Source: Planctomycetota bacterium
Lineage (GTDB): Bacteria; Planctomycetota; UBA1135; GCA-002686595
Reading direction: 5' to 3'
Assembly (NCBI GenBank): GCA_020638835.1
Contig: JACKHV010000001.1
Coordinates: 434,001 to 498,000 of the forward strand
DNA: 64,000 nucleotides
This document shows positions 25,327-33,700 of this stretch, piece by piece. Made by a program: the position numbers and the translations under genes. Numbering within the stretch: position 1 is the first letter of the stretch; every line of letters begins with the position of its first letter. The notes beneath the pieces are model-generated. The model saw only the letters and a list, made by a program, of their open reading frames with translations. It was not told the DNA's origin and did no database searches.

Positions 25327-26889
25327 TCAGCGACCACCGAGCACGCGCGAGTAGCGGTAGTATGCCTCGCAACACAGCACGCCGAGCGCCGTCGAGTACA
25401 CGCGGCCTCCGACCATTCCCCACGGTCCGTCCGGCGTCCACGAGCCGTCCTCGTTGCCGCTCTTGCACTGCGTCTTGACGAGCGCGCTGTCGAGCGCACG
25501 CGACCACACCTTCCAGTCGCGGCCGCCCAGCTGGAACATCGCGTAGCTGCCGTAGTACCAGTAGTAGAGGTCGTTCGTCAGCCCGTCGGCGTCGTGCTCG
25601 GGGAGCGCAGAGCGCAGCAGCGCGGCGCCCTTGTGCATCACCGGCGCGTCGTCCGGCGTCTGGCCGAGGAAGACGCGACAGAGCAGCGCGACGCTCGTCA
25701 TCGACTCCGTCGTGTTCGTCGGATAGTGGTCGTTCACGTTCGGGATGCGCGAGCTGCTCTCGCCGACGGCGGCGTAGCCCGTGCGACCCGTCGCGGGATC
25801 GGTCACCTCGTCGAGCCACGAGAGCGAGTCGGTGAAGGCGTTCGAGTCGATCTTCAGGCCCGCCTCCTCGGCCGACTTGAGCGCGAGGATCATCCAACCG
25901 GTCACCGACGTGTCCTGGTCGCCGTTCGGCGGCGAGTCGTAACGCCACACGCCGTACGGGTTGCGCGCCCGCGTCGCGTAGGACACGGCGGCTTGCGCCT
26001 TCGGCTTCAGAAGCGGGGAGCCGGAGAAGTAGTAGGCCTCGCACAGCGCGAGCGTGGCGATGGCGTGCCCGTACATGAAGGTGTGCCCGATCTGCTCGCC
26101 GATCAGTCCACTGTCGGCGTCCTGCTGCTGCACGAGCCAGCGCACGCCGCGCGCGACGTTCTCGCGGTACTTCCCGCGCGTCGTCGTGTTCCCGTCGCCG
26201 AGCAGTGCCAGCAGCGCGAGCGCCGTGACGCCGACGTCGTGCTCCGCTTGACCCGGGCCGCCGCAGGGTTCTCCCGCGACGTCGTGCTTCATGAAGCCGT
26301 CCGCGTCCCACTTGCCGTCGGAGTCCTGGTGCGCGACGAGCCACTGCAGCCCCTTCTCGTAGTCCGCGCGCGGCCCGCCGTCGCCGCCCTTGGGCCCACC
26401 GCGTCCCTGCTTGAAGCGATCGCCGAAGTGACCATCGCCCGCGCCGGCTCCGACGCCGATCACGTTGTTGCTGTCGTTGAACTGGAAGGGCGCGGGATCG
26501 AAGCTCTCGAGATCTCCTTCCGCCAGGCTGTCGTCCGCGAGTTCGACCGGCGAAGGTTCGACGACGAAGTCGTCGATGATCACGGGTTCTTCCACGACCT
26601 TCTCGGGCAGGATCTCCGGCTCCGGTTCGTCCGGCGGATCGTCGGTGACTTCTTCGACCGGTTGCTCGAGCTTGGCGACGATCACCGTCTCGGGCCGCTC
26701 TTCGAAGAGATCCCAGGGCACCAAGCTCAGCACGAGCAGCACGATGACGTGCGCGGCCAGCGAGATCGCCAGCCAAGGCGCACGCTGCATCCACTCGAAC
26801 AATAGTTCGTGGAAGGTCGGGCCTTCGAGGTCGAGGTGGGAGTGAACCGGCGCGACGACCGGCGCGTCCGGCGAGTGTCGGACTTCCAT
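25327..26889 (-). CDS. TonB-like membrane helix fused to prenyltransferase/squalene-cyclase-type barrel (paralogue 1)
   Basis: A 520-residue bitopic protein. Residues 37-58 form one membrane helix, RAPWLAISLAAHVIVLLVLS, with Ser43 and His47 spaced S-x3-H exactly as in the energised helix of TonB. Next comes an acidic Pro/Glu periplasmic stretch (PPDEPEPEILPEKVVEEPVI) like a TonB linker, a Gly-rich hinge near 145-170, then a C-terminal alpha/alpha barrel with prenyltransferase/squalene-oxidase repeats (WLVAHQDSDGKWD, WLVQQQDADSGLIG, DTSVTGWMILALKSAEEAG). No terpene-cyclase DXDD or protein-prenyltransferase zinc site is evident, so catalysis is doubtful. ATG 26889 has GGAGAT about 6 nt upstream. 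ExbB/ExbD are not in the window. Confidence 0.83.
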   Translation of the reverse strand: MEVRHSPDAPVVAPVHSHLDLEGPTFHELLFEWMQRAPWLAISLAAHVIVLLVLSLVPWDLFEERPETVIVAKLEQPVEEVTDDPPDEPEPEILPEKVVEEPVIIDDFVVEPSPVELADDSLAEGDLESFDPAPFQFNDSNNVIGVGAGAGDGHFGDRFKQGRGGPKGGDGGPRADYEKGLQWLVAHQDSDGKWDADGFMKHDVAGEPCGGPGQAEHDVGVTALALLALLGDGNTTTRGKYRENVARGVRWLVQQQDADSGLIGEQIGHTFMYGHAIATLALCEAYYFSGSPLLKPKAQAAVSYATRARNPYGVWRYDSPPNGDQDTSVTGWMILALKSAEEAGLKIDSNAFTDSLSWLDEVTDPATGRTGYAAVGESSSRIPNVNDHYPTNTTESMTSVALLCRVFLGQTPDDAPVMHKGAALLRSALPEHDADGLTNDLYYWYYGSYAMFQLGGRDWKVWSRALDSALVKTQCKSGNEDGSWTPDGPWGMVGGRVYSTALGVLCCEAYYRYSRVLGGR

Positions 26890-27041
26890 GACAGATCTCC
26901 GTTCGGGTTACGCCCGCTCGCGACGCGCCGAGGCGCGATGCGAGGGCAAGAGTGCGAAGGGGATCCCACTTCTCGTTTCGTCACCGAGAGGAACGCGCGA
27001 TGCCGACACCGGTTCACCGAAGTCCATCCACCTTCCTCTCT

Positions 27042-27088
27042 CTCGGCCGCAGGCCGCGAAGCCGTCGGATGGTCAGCTCCCTCCGGCG
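27042..27088 (-). repeat. REP-like 47-nt core, copy 1
   Basis: The minus strand matches 45559-45605 on the plus strand at 44 of 47 positions. The shared part contains GCTGACCAYCCGACGG and a GC-rich hairpin around CGCGGCCTGCGGCCG. Confidence 0.65.
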
Positions 27089-27094
27089 CTCCGA

Positions 27095-27266
27095 GCTAGG
27101 AGTCTTCGTCACGAGTAACGAATCCGTGGGCACTCCCGAGGACCACGCCGGCTGCGTTGCGCTACACCCCGAATGACGTTCGGGCCATGCGGGGTGCGGA
27201 CGCGCCTCGCCGGTGCGGCCCTCGCGAGCACCCACGAATCCGCCACTCGTGACGCAGACTCCTAGC
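27095..27266. repeat. 172-bp imperfect palindrome
   Basis: The outer 35 nt of each arm (27096-27130 and 27231-27265) match at 30 positions when one is reverse-complemented, beginning CTAGGAGTCT. Pairing continues towards the centre at lower identity (CGAGG/CCTCG, CCGG/CCGG, ACCCCG/CGGGGT). As RNA or single-stranded DNA it would form a very long hairpin. Confidence 0.7.
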
Positions 27267-27350
27267 CTCCCAAGGATCTCCTCCCTCGGCTCGAACTCAC
27301 TTGCGCAGGCTGCTCGGTCCTTCGCGCAATTGCGACCGCTACCCGAGGCT

Positions 27351-27513
27351 TGCACGTCGCCTGTTCGAACTCTGCCGGCACGACCTCTCACGCCTTCGCG
27401 TGCGCCTCTCGGTCGACCGCGCGGGTGGCCGTGACCGCCCGCGCGGTCGAGACGGGTCCAACCCGAAGACGCGAAGGAGTGTTCTGCGGCTAGAGACGCG
27501 CAGGCGACGTGCA
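27351..27513. repeat. 163-bp imperfect palindrome
   Basis: Three perfect nested stems: TGCACGTCGCCTG (27351-27363) with CAGGCGACGTGCA (27501-27513), CCTTCGCGT (27393-27401) with ACGCGAAGG (27469-27477), and TCGACCGCGCGGG (27413-27425) with CCCGCGCGGTCGA (27438-27450). Weaker pairing may continue a further 20-25 nt outwards. Confidence 0.7.
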
Positions 27514-27626
27514 GATCGCGGGTGGCTCACGCGACCGCTCGAAAGAGGAGTCGGGAGATCCTGGGGGACGTTGGCCGAGGAGCGGGGCGGGGCGGTCGGG
27601 GAGTGAGGCGGGTGCTTCCGGAACGA

Positions 27627-27662
27627 GACGGGCCCCGCCGGTTCGCACCGGTGGGGCCCGTC
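27627..27662 (-). terminator. 16-bp hairpin after the second barrel paralogue
   Basis: GACGGGCCCCGCCGGT and ACCGGTGGGGCCCGTC with a TCGC loop; 15 Watson-Crick pairs and one G-T. It begins 25 nt after the stop codon at 27687. Same 16+4+16 layout as the hairpin at 8975-9010. Confidence 0.72.
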
Positions 27663-27686
27663 TGTTGTTTGCGTGGACGCGAGCGA

Positions 27687-29249
27687 CTAGCGGCCGCCGA
27701 GTACCTTCGCGTAGCGGAAGTAGACTTCGAGGCAGAGCACGCCGAGCGCGGTCGAGTAGACGCGGCCGCCGGCGAAGCCCCAGGGGCCCTTCGGATCCCA
27801 CGAGCCCTTGCTGGCGCCGTCCTTGCGCTGCGAGTCGAGCACGGCGGACTTCATCGCCTTGTTCCACTTGTTCCAGTAGTTGCCGCCCATCTGGAACATC
27901 GCGTACGAGCCGTAGTACCAGTAGTACATGTCGTTCGTGAGTCCGTCCGGGTCCCACTCGGGCAGGGACTCGAGCATCAACTCGCCGCCCTTGTCCATGA
28001 TCGGGTCCTTGCCCGGCTCCTGGCCGAGGAAGAAGCGGCAGAGGATCGCCACCGCCGTCATGCACTCCGTCTTGTCGGTCGGATAGTGGTCGTTCACGCC
28101 GGGCACGCGCGACGAGGCGGAGCCGATCGTGTCGTAACCGGTGCGGCCCGTCTGCGGGTCGGTCACTTCGTCGAACCACGACATCGCGTCGGGGAAGGCC
28201 GAGGAGTCGATCTTCAGGCCGGCGTCTTCCGCCGACTTGAGCGCGAGCACCATCCAGCCCGTGACCGAGGTGTCGTTGTCGCCGACCGGGGGCGAGTCGT
28301 AACGCCACGCGCCGTACGGGTTGCGCGACACCGTGACGAAGTTGATCGCCTTCTGCGCGTTGCCCTTGAGCAGCGGCGACTTCGAGAAGTAGTAGGCCTC
28401 GGTCAGCGCGAGCGTCGCGATACCGTGGTCGTACATGTAGGCGTGGCCGATCTTCTCGCCGAGCAGGCCGTTGTCCGGGTCCTGCTGTTCCTTGAGCCAC
28501 TTGATGCCGGCGGAGACGCGTTCCTTGTACTCACCGGACTTGGTCGTGTGGCCGTCGCCGAGGAAGGCGAGCAGCGCGAGACCCGTGACACCGACGTCGT
28601 GCTCGGGCTGACCGGGGCCGGTGCACTGGTCGCCGGCCGGGTCATGCTTGCTGAACTCGTCGCAGTCCCACTTGCCGTCGGCGTCCTGGTGGTTCTTCAG
28701 CCACTCGAGGCCGTCGCGGAGCGCCTGCTCGGTGCCCTTGCCGCCGGCCGCGCGCAGGTTGCGCTTGCCGCCCATGCGACCGCCGAACTTGCCGCCGGCG
28801 CCGCCGCCGATGCCGATCACGTCGTTCAGGTTGTCCGAGTCGAAGGGGGAGTCGGAGATCTGGTCCGGGTCACCCTCGGAGCTCTCGAACTCCTGCTGGT
28901 CGTCGGTCTCGTTGTGGTCCGAGATCTCGGCGTCCTTGATGACCGGCTCCTCGATCGGCTCCTCTTCCTCGATCTCCTCGATCTCCTCCTCCGGCGGGTC
29001 CTCGAACACCTCTTCCGGAGGCTGTTCGAGCTTCGCCTGCATCACGACTTCTTTCTGCTCCTTGAACAGATCCCACGGGATCAGCGAGAGCACCATGAAG
29101 ACCAGCACGTGAGCCGCCACGGAGATGGCGAGCCACGGGGCGCGGCCCATCCAGTCGTAGAGGATATCGTTGAAGGTGACCTCTTCCTCCCACGACTTGG
29201 GGAGGGTGGTCTCGATGTGGATGTTCTCGTAGTCGGATTCGGGGCTCAT
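27687..29249 (-). CDS. TonB-like membrane helix fused to prenyltransferase/squalene-cyclase-type barrel (paralogue 2)
   Basis: A 520-residue paralogue of 25327-26889. The helix is RAPWLAISVAAHVLVFMVLS with Ser43 and His47 at exactly the same residue numbers, again S-x3-H. The periplasmic linker is even more acidic (an EEEIEEIEEEEPIEEPVI run near 87-104) and a Gly-rich hinge (IGGGAGGKFGGRMGGKRN) joins it to the barrel: WLKNHQDADGKWD, WLKEQQDPDNGLLG, DTSVTGWMVLALKSAEDAG, ending LEVYFRYAKVLGGR. ATG 29249 is chosen over the in-frame TTG at 29261 because GGAG is 6 nt upstream. It is separated from its twin by palindromes and a terminator, so the two are probably transcribed independently. Confidence 0.84.
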   Translation of the reverse strand: MSPESDYENIHIETTLPKSWEEEVTFNDILYDWMGRAPWLAISVAAHVLVFMVLSLIPWDLFKEQKEVVMQAKLEQPPEEVFEDPPEEEIEEIEEEEPIEEPVIKDAEISDHNETDDQQEFESSEGDPDQISDSPFDSDNLNDVIGIGGGAGGKFGGRMGGKRNLRAAGGKGTEQALRDGLEWLKNHQDADGKWDCDEFSKHDPAGDQCTGPGQPEHDVGVTGLALLAFLGDGHTTKSGEYKERVSAGIKWLKEQQDPDNGLLGEKIGHAYMYDHGIATLALTEAYYFSKSPLLKGNAQKAINFVTVSRNPYGAWRYDSPPVGDNDTSVTGWMVLALKSAEDAGLKIDSSAFPDAMSWFDEVTDPQTGRTGYDTIGSASSRVPGVNDHYPTDKTECMTAVAILCRFFLGQEPGKDPIMDKGGELMLESLPEWDPDGLTNDMYYWYYGSYAMFQMGGNYWNKWNKAMKSAVLDSQRKDGASKGSWDPKGPWGFAGGRVYSTALGVLCLEVYFRYAKVLGGR

Positions 29250-29365
29250 TCCGGACTCCAAAGCTCAGGCGGCGCAGGAGGGCGAGGGTCGTCCCTCGGG
29301 GGCGCGCGGAGCGCGTCGAGGGAGAAGATCGGGGGGGCTAACGCCGCTCCGTTCGAGGGGTTCAG

Positions 29366-29371
29366 AGTATA
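29366..29371 (-). promoter_or_regulatory. Putative -10 element for barrel paralogue 2
   Basis: TATACT on the minus strand, about 116 nt before ATG 29249. The leader in between carries no evident structure. No clear -35. Confidence 0.35.
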
Positions 29372-29431
29372 TCCAGGGGAGTGGGGCGGCACTACGAGCC
29401 ACTTCGCGAGCCCTTGCCCACCAGGCACTTA

Positions 29432-29630
29432 GGAACTGACTGGGTTCCGTGTGGTCGGCACGCTTCGCCGGCGCTCCCCGAGGCGATCGGCGAGGCTCCG
29501 GAGCGGGGTCCGCCTGGAAGCGCGGCTCGCGAAGGGTCGACGCTCGCCCCCTGGACGCGCCAAGTGCTTGCCGGTTCAGGCCTTGTGCGGCTCCGGGAGG
29601 CCGGGAACCACACGCAACCCAGTCAGTTCC
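29432..29630. repeat. 199-bp segment bounded by 24-bp inverted repeats
   Basis: The left arm begins GGAACTGACTGGGTT (29432-29455) and the right arm (29607-29630) is its reverse complement with one mismatch in 24. The 151-nt centre has no consistent pairing. The right arm covers the last three codons and stop of the PpiC-like gene. The terminal repeats resemble a small non-autonomous mobile element, but no target duplication is evident. With 29250-29431 it makes up the 373-nt gap in which I see no gene. Confidence 0.55.
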
Positions 29631-30744
29631 CGATGGGCAGCGGGGGGCCGACGACTTCGGGTTGCGGCTGGGGTTCGTAGTCCGGCGTCCAGATGTACGC
29701 GGCCCGCTTCAGGTCCTCGAGCGCCCGCGAGCGGTGGTAACCGTCGCGGACCTCCAGGGTGTGGGCCCGCATCGCGGCCTGGGTGTGAGCGTCGTGGAAG
29801 GGCAGCGCGATCGGCCGCTCGATCAGGTGCGCGATCTGCACGCTCTCGTTGCCGCGGTCGTCGACATAGATGTTGCCCGAGTGCCGGCCCGCCTCGGCCT
29901 CGAGCGTCCAGCGCGCGAGTTCGCCCCAGGCGTCCTCGCGCTTGGCGATCGTCTCGAGGTCGGTCGACGTCATCGGGCGGGGGAAGCTCGCCTGGCCCTT
30001 CGCGGCGCTGAACTCCTCGACGAGGTCGTTGAAGTCCGCTCCCTCGGCGAGGCGGCGCTGCACCTCCTCGGCGCGCGCCAGGGTCTTGTCGATGCCGCCG
30101 ACGGCGTCGACGTCGAGGATCAGGAGCTGAAGACGGTAGTTACCCGAGCCCGCGCCCAGTTGCTCGAGCCCGCCGGGGATCGCGGCGGCCTGGTCGTAGA
30201 GGTGCCGCAGCTGGCCGGGGCGCACGTAGCGGTCCTTCGTCGGTCGGCCGAGCGGGCCGGCGTCGCGCCCCGTGATCGCGCGTTCCCACGAGATCCGGTA
30301 GATGTCGTCGGTCAGCTGGGCGCGCTCGAGGTGAGCGGCGCTGCCCGCGTCGAGCAGGGCTTCGCTGCGCTGGCCGACGCCGCCCGCCTCCTCGATCAGC
30401 GAGTCTTCCCAGTTGCTCACCATGCGACGGACCTGCGCCTCGTCGAAGCCGAGGTCGCGGCCGCCCTGCTCCGTGAGCAGCCCGTCCACTTTGCGCTGCG
30501 CGACGAGGATCGAGACTTCCTGGGTCTCGCGGGGCGTCGTCGCCGTCATGCCCGTCGCGCGCACGAACTCGCGGAAGTCCCGGTCGAACTGGGAGACGGT
30601 CACGATCTCCTCGTTCACGATCACCTCAACGCGGTCGAACAGCCGCCACGCGCGGGGATCCTCGAGGTCGCGGAGGCCGGGTGCCTGCGCCGCGATGGTG
30701 GGGAGCAACGGGCAGACGAGGAGAGCGGCTTGGATCGGGATCAT
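29623..30744 (-). CDS. Exported PpiC/SurA-like peptidyl-prolyl isomerase
   Basis: Likely periplasmic chaperone of 373 residues. IPIQAALLVCPLLPTIAAQA is a signal peptide. A SurA-type N-terminal helical region (DRVEVIVNEEIVTVSQFDRD, RKVDGLLTEQGGRDLG) precedes a parvulin-like segment (AGSGNYRLQLLILDV, RRLAEGADFNDLVEEFSAAK) in which the second beta half is poorly conserved, so isomerase activity is uncertain. ATG 30744 overlaps the mfd stop as ATGA. The C-terminus (GPPLPIGN) is encoded partly within the right arm of the 29432-29630 inverted repeat. Confidence 0.72.
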   Translation of the reverse strand: MIPIQAALLVCPLLPTIAAQAPGLRDLEDPRAWRLFDRVEVIVNEEIVTVSQFDRDFREFVRATGMTATTPRETQEVSILVAQRKVDGLLTEQGGRDLGFDEAQVRRMVSNWEDSLIEEAGGVGQRSEALLDAGSAAHLERAQLTDDIYRISWERAITGRDAGPLGRPTKDRYVRPGQLRHLYDQAAAIPGGLEQLGAGSGNYRLQLLILDVDAVGGIDKTLARAEEVQRRLAEGADFNDLVEEFSAAKGQASFPRPMTSTDLETIAKREDAWGELARWTLEAEAGRHSGNIYVDDRGNESVQIAHLIERPIALPFHDAHTQAAMRAHTLEVRDGYHRSRALEDLKRAAYIWTPDYEPQPQPEVVGPPLPIGN

Positions 30745-33700
30745 GTGCGGCGCGCCGGGACGGGTGCGGTGGTGTCCGGCATTCTGGAAGCGACTTCGTG
30801 CTGCTTCAAGAGCGACTCGATCCACTCGACTCCCTGCGCGGGCGTGCGGACCGAGCGCGGACGCACGAGGTGCGCGATGCCGGTGCGGATCGAGCGCAGC
30901 TCGAGGCGGTGCGGCGCGAGCCAGCTCTCGAGCGCGACGCGATCGTCGAAGGCGATCAGGTAGACGTCGTCCTGCCACGCGAGCCGCGTGACACCGATCT
31001 CCTCCAGGCGCGCGCCGAGGTGGAACGAGCGGACCAGGTTCCGCGCGGCGTCGGGGACTCGACCGAAGCGGTCGCGCAGCTCCGCCTCGGCCTCGGCGAC
31101 CTCTTCCTCGAGGCGCACGGTCGACAGCTTGCGGATCAGCTCGAGGCGCGCTTCGGGGTCCGGGATCCACTCGGAGGGCAGGTACGCGGGCACGCCGAGC
31201 TCGAGCTCCACGCCGCCCAGCGACTGCTCGCGGCTCATGATGTCCTCGACGCTCTCGCCGGACTGCATGCGCTGGATCACCTGCTTCAGCAGACGGCAGT
31301 AGAGGTCGTAACCGACGGCGGAGATGTGCCCCGACTGTTCCGGACCGAGCACGTTACCCGCGCCGCGAATCTCGAGGTCCTTCATGCTGATCGCGAAGCC
31401 GGCGCCGAGCTGGTTCATCTCCTCGAGCGCCTTGAGCCGTTCTCGCGCGATGTCGCGCAGCGGCTTGTGCTGTTCGACGAGCAGGTAGCAGTACGCCTTG
31501 TTGCGACCGCGACCGACGCGTCCGCGCAGCTGGTGGAGCTCCGAGAGCCCGAAGTGGTCCGCGTCGTGGACGATGATCGTGCCGGCGGCGGGGATGTCGA
31601 GGCCGGACTCGATGATCGTCGTCGCGACGAGCACGTCGACGTCGCCGCGCGCGAAGGCCTTCATGACCTTCTGCAACGCGCGTGCTCCCATCTGACCGTG
31701 CCCGATGGCGTAGGTGCACTCGGGCACGAGTTGCTGCAGTTCTTGCGCGACGCGCTCGATCGACTGGACGCGGTTGTGCAGGTAGAAGAGCTGTCCGCCG
31801 CGGTTCTTCTCGCGCAGGATCGCTTCGCGCACGAGTTCGGCGTCCTCGACGTAGCCGAGCACGGTCTCGATCTCCTGTCGTCCGGGCGGCGGGGCGGTGA
31901 GCGCCGAGATGTCGCGCACGCCCGACAGCGACATGTGCAGCGTTCGCGGGATCGGGGTCGCCGACAGCGTCAGCAGGTCCACCTCGGCGCGCAGGTGCTT
32001 GAAGTGTTCCTTGTGCTTCACGCCGAAGCGCTGTTCCTCGTCGATGATCACCAGGCCGAGGTTCGCGAAGCGCACGTCCTTGGACAGGATGCGGTGCGTC
32101 CCGATCACGATGTCCACCTCGCCGGCCGCGATCGCCTCGAGCGCGTCCTTCGCCGCCTTGCCGGTCGTGTAGCGCGAGAGCGCTTCGATGCGCACCGGGA
32201 AGTCGGCGAGGCGTAGGCGGAAGCTCTCCTCGTGCTGTTGCGCGAGAACTGTCGTGGGGACGAGGATCGCGACTTGCGCGCCGCCGTTGACGACGCGGAA
32301 GGCGGCGCGCACGGCGAGCTCCGTCTTGCCGAAGCCCACGTCGCCGCAGACGAGGCGGTCCATCGGGCGCGGCGCCGTCAAGTCTTCGTGCACCTCCGCG
32401 TCGGTGGTGAGTTGGTCGGGCGTCTCCGTGTAGGGGAACTCCGCGATCATCTCGCGCACCAGATCGTCGTCCTTCGGCCACGCACGGCCCTTCTTCAGCG
32501 CGCGCTTCGCATGCACCTCGAGCAAGTCGCTCGCGAGGTCGAACAGGGCGCGCTGGACCTTCTCGCGGCGCTTGCGGAACGACTGGCTGCCGATCTTGTC
32601 GAGCGGCACGTTCGTTGCGCCGCTGCCGATGTAGCGCTGCACGACGTCGATCTTCGACGCCGGCACGAACAAGCTGACGTCGTCAGCGAACACGAGGTGC
32701 AGGTGCTCTTCCTCGCCCTCGCCGCGCTTCATGCGCTTGAGGCCTTCGAAGCGCGCGAGCCCGTGGACGGCATGGACGACGTGGTCGCCGATCTTCAGCT
32801 CGAAGAACGACTGGATCACGCGCGCGCGGTGCGCGGGTCGTTCCTTGATGCTCTGCCGCGAGCCCATGATGCCGATCAGCTCGCGGTGGTTGAGCACCAG
32901 CAGGTTCACGGCGGGGAGGCGGAAGCCCTTCGTGCACGTGCCGATGGCGAGCGCGACGCTGGGGACGCCGCCGGCTTCCTCGAGCAGCTCGGCGAAGCGG
33001 TGCGCCTCGCCTTCGTTCTGGCAGAGGACGATCGCGCGCTCGCCGCCGGCGGTGGCGGCGCGCAACGCCTCGGGCGCTTCCCGGATGCCGACGGACAGCG
33101 CCTGCACCGAGCGCGTGTCGAAGTTCATCCCGTCGGCGGGCAGGCTCTGCAGCTTGACGCGGCGTCGCGCCTCGAGCGCTTCGGTGTGGTGGTAGAGCGC
33201 CTTCGCGTACTCGCCCGACTGCACGCGCAAGCCGCCGGCCGCGTCGTCGATGCGCAGCGGCTCGATCTCGACCACGATCGCCGCGTTGGACGCGAGGTCG
33301 AACGCGCTGGTTCCTTCGCCCGTCGCTTCCAGCTCTTCGTGCGCGAGGCACAGCTCGATCGAATCGTGCGTCGCGAGCGAGCGTTGGTCGGCCGGATCGA
33401 AGGTGCGCAGCGACTCGATCTCGTCGTCGAACAACTCGACGCGCAGCGGCAGCTCCGAGGCCCACGGGTAGAGGTCGAGGATGTCGCCGCGCAGGCTGAC
33501 CTCTCCCGCGCGCTCGACGAGCGGAACGCGCTCGAAGCCACGCTTGATCAGGCGCTGCAGCAGCGTCTCCGCCGCCAAGGTCTCGCCGGTCGCGAGCGAG
33601 ATCATCTCCGCCTCGATCTCGCGCGCCGCGGGCACGGGTTGCAGCAGGGCGATCAGGGACGCGACGACCAGGCGCGGACGCTCTTCACGCGGGCCGGCGA

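Larger units (their letters stand above)
26890..27686. other. 797-nt intergenic region made of repeats
   Basis: No gene is supported. Between the two barrel paralogues lie a REP-like core (27042-27088), two consecutive large imperfect palindromes (27095-27266 and 27351-27513) and a perfect-looking terminator hairpin (27627-27662). Short open frames here are on both strands, mutually incompatible and explained by GC-rich inverted repeats. Confidence 0.7.

Noticed and set aside
26890..27390. Small frames between the two barrel paralogues as a lost third gene
   Set aside because: None resembles the paralogues in any frame, and the region is explained by palindromes.
29380..29640. A structural RNA such as tmRNA or 6S in the 199-bp inverted-repeat segment
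   Set aside because: No tRNA-like acceptor, tag frame or 6S-type central bubble can be recognised; the terminal repeats explain the structure.
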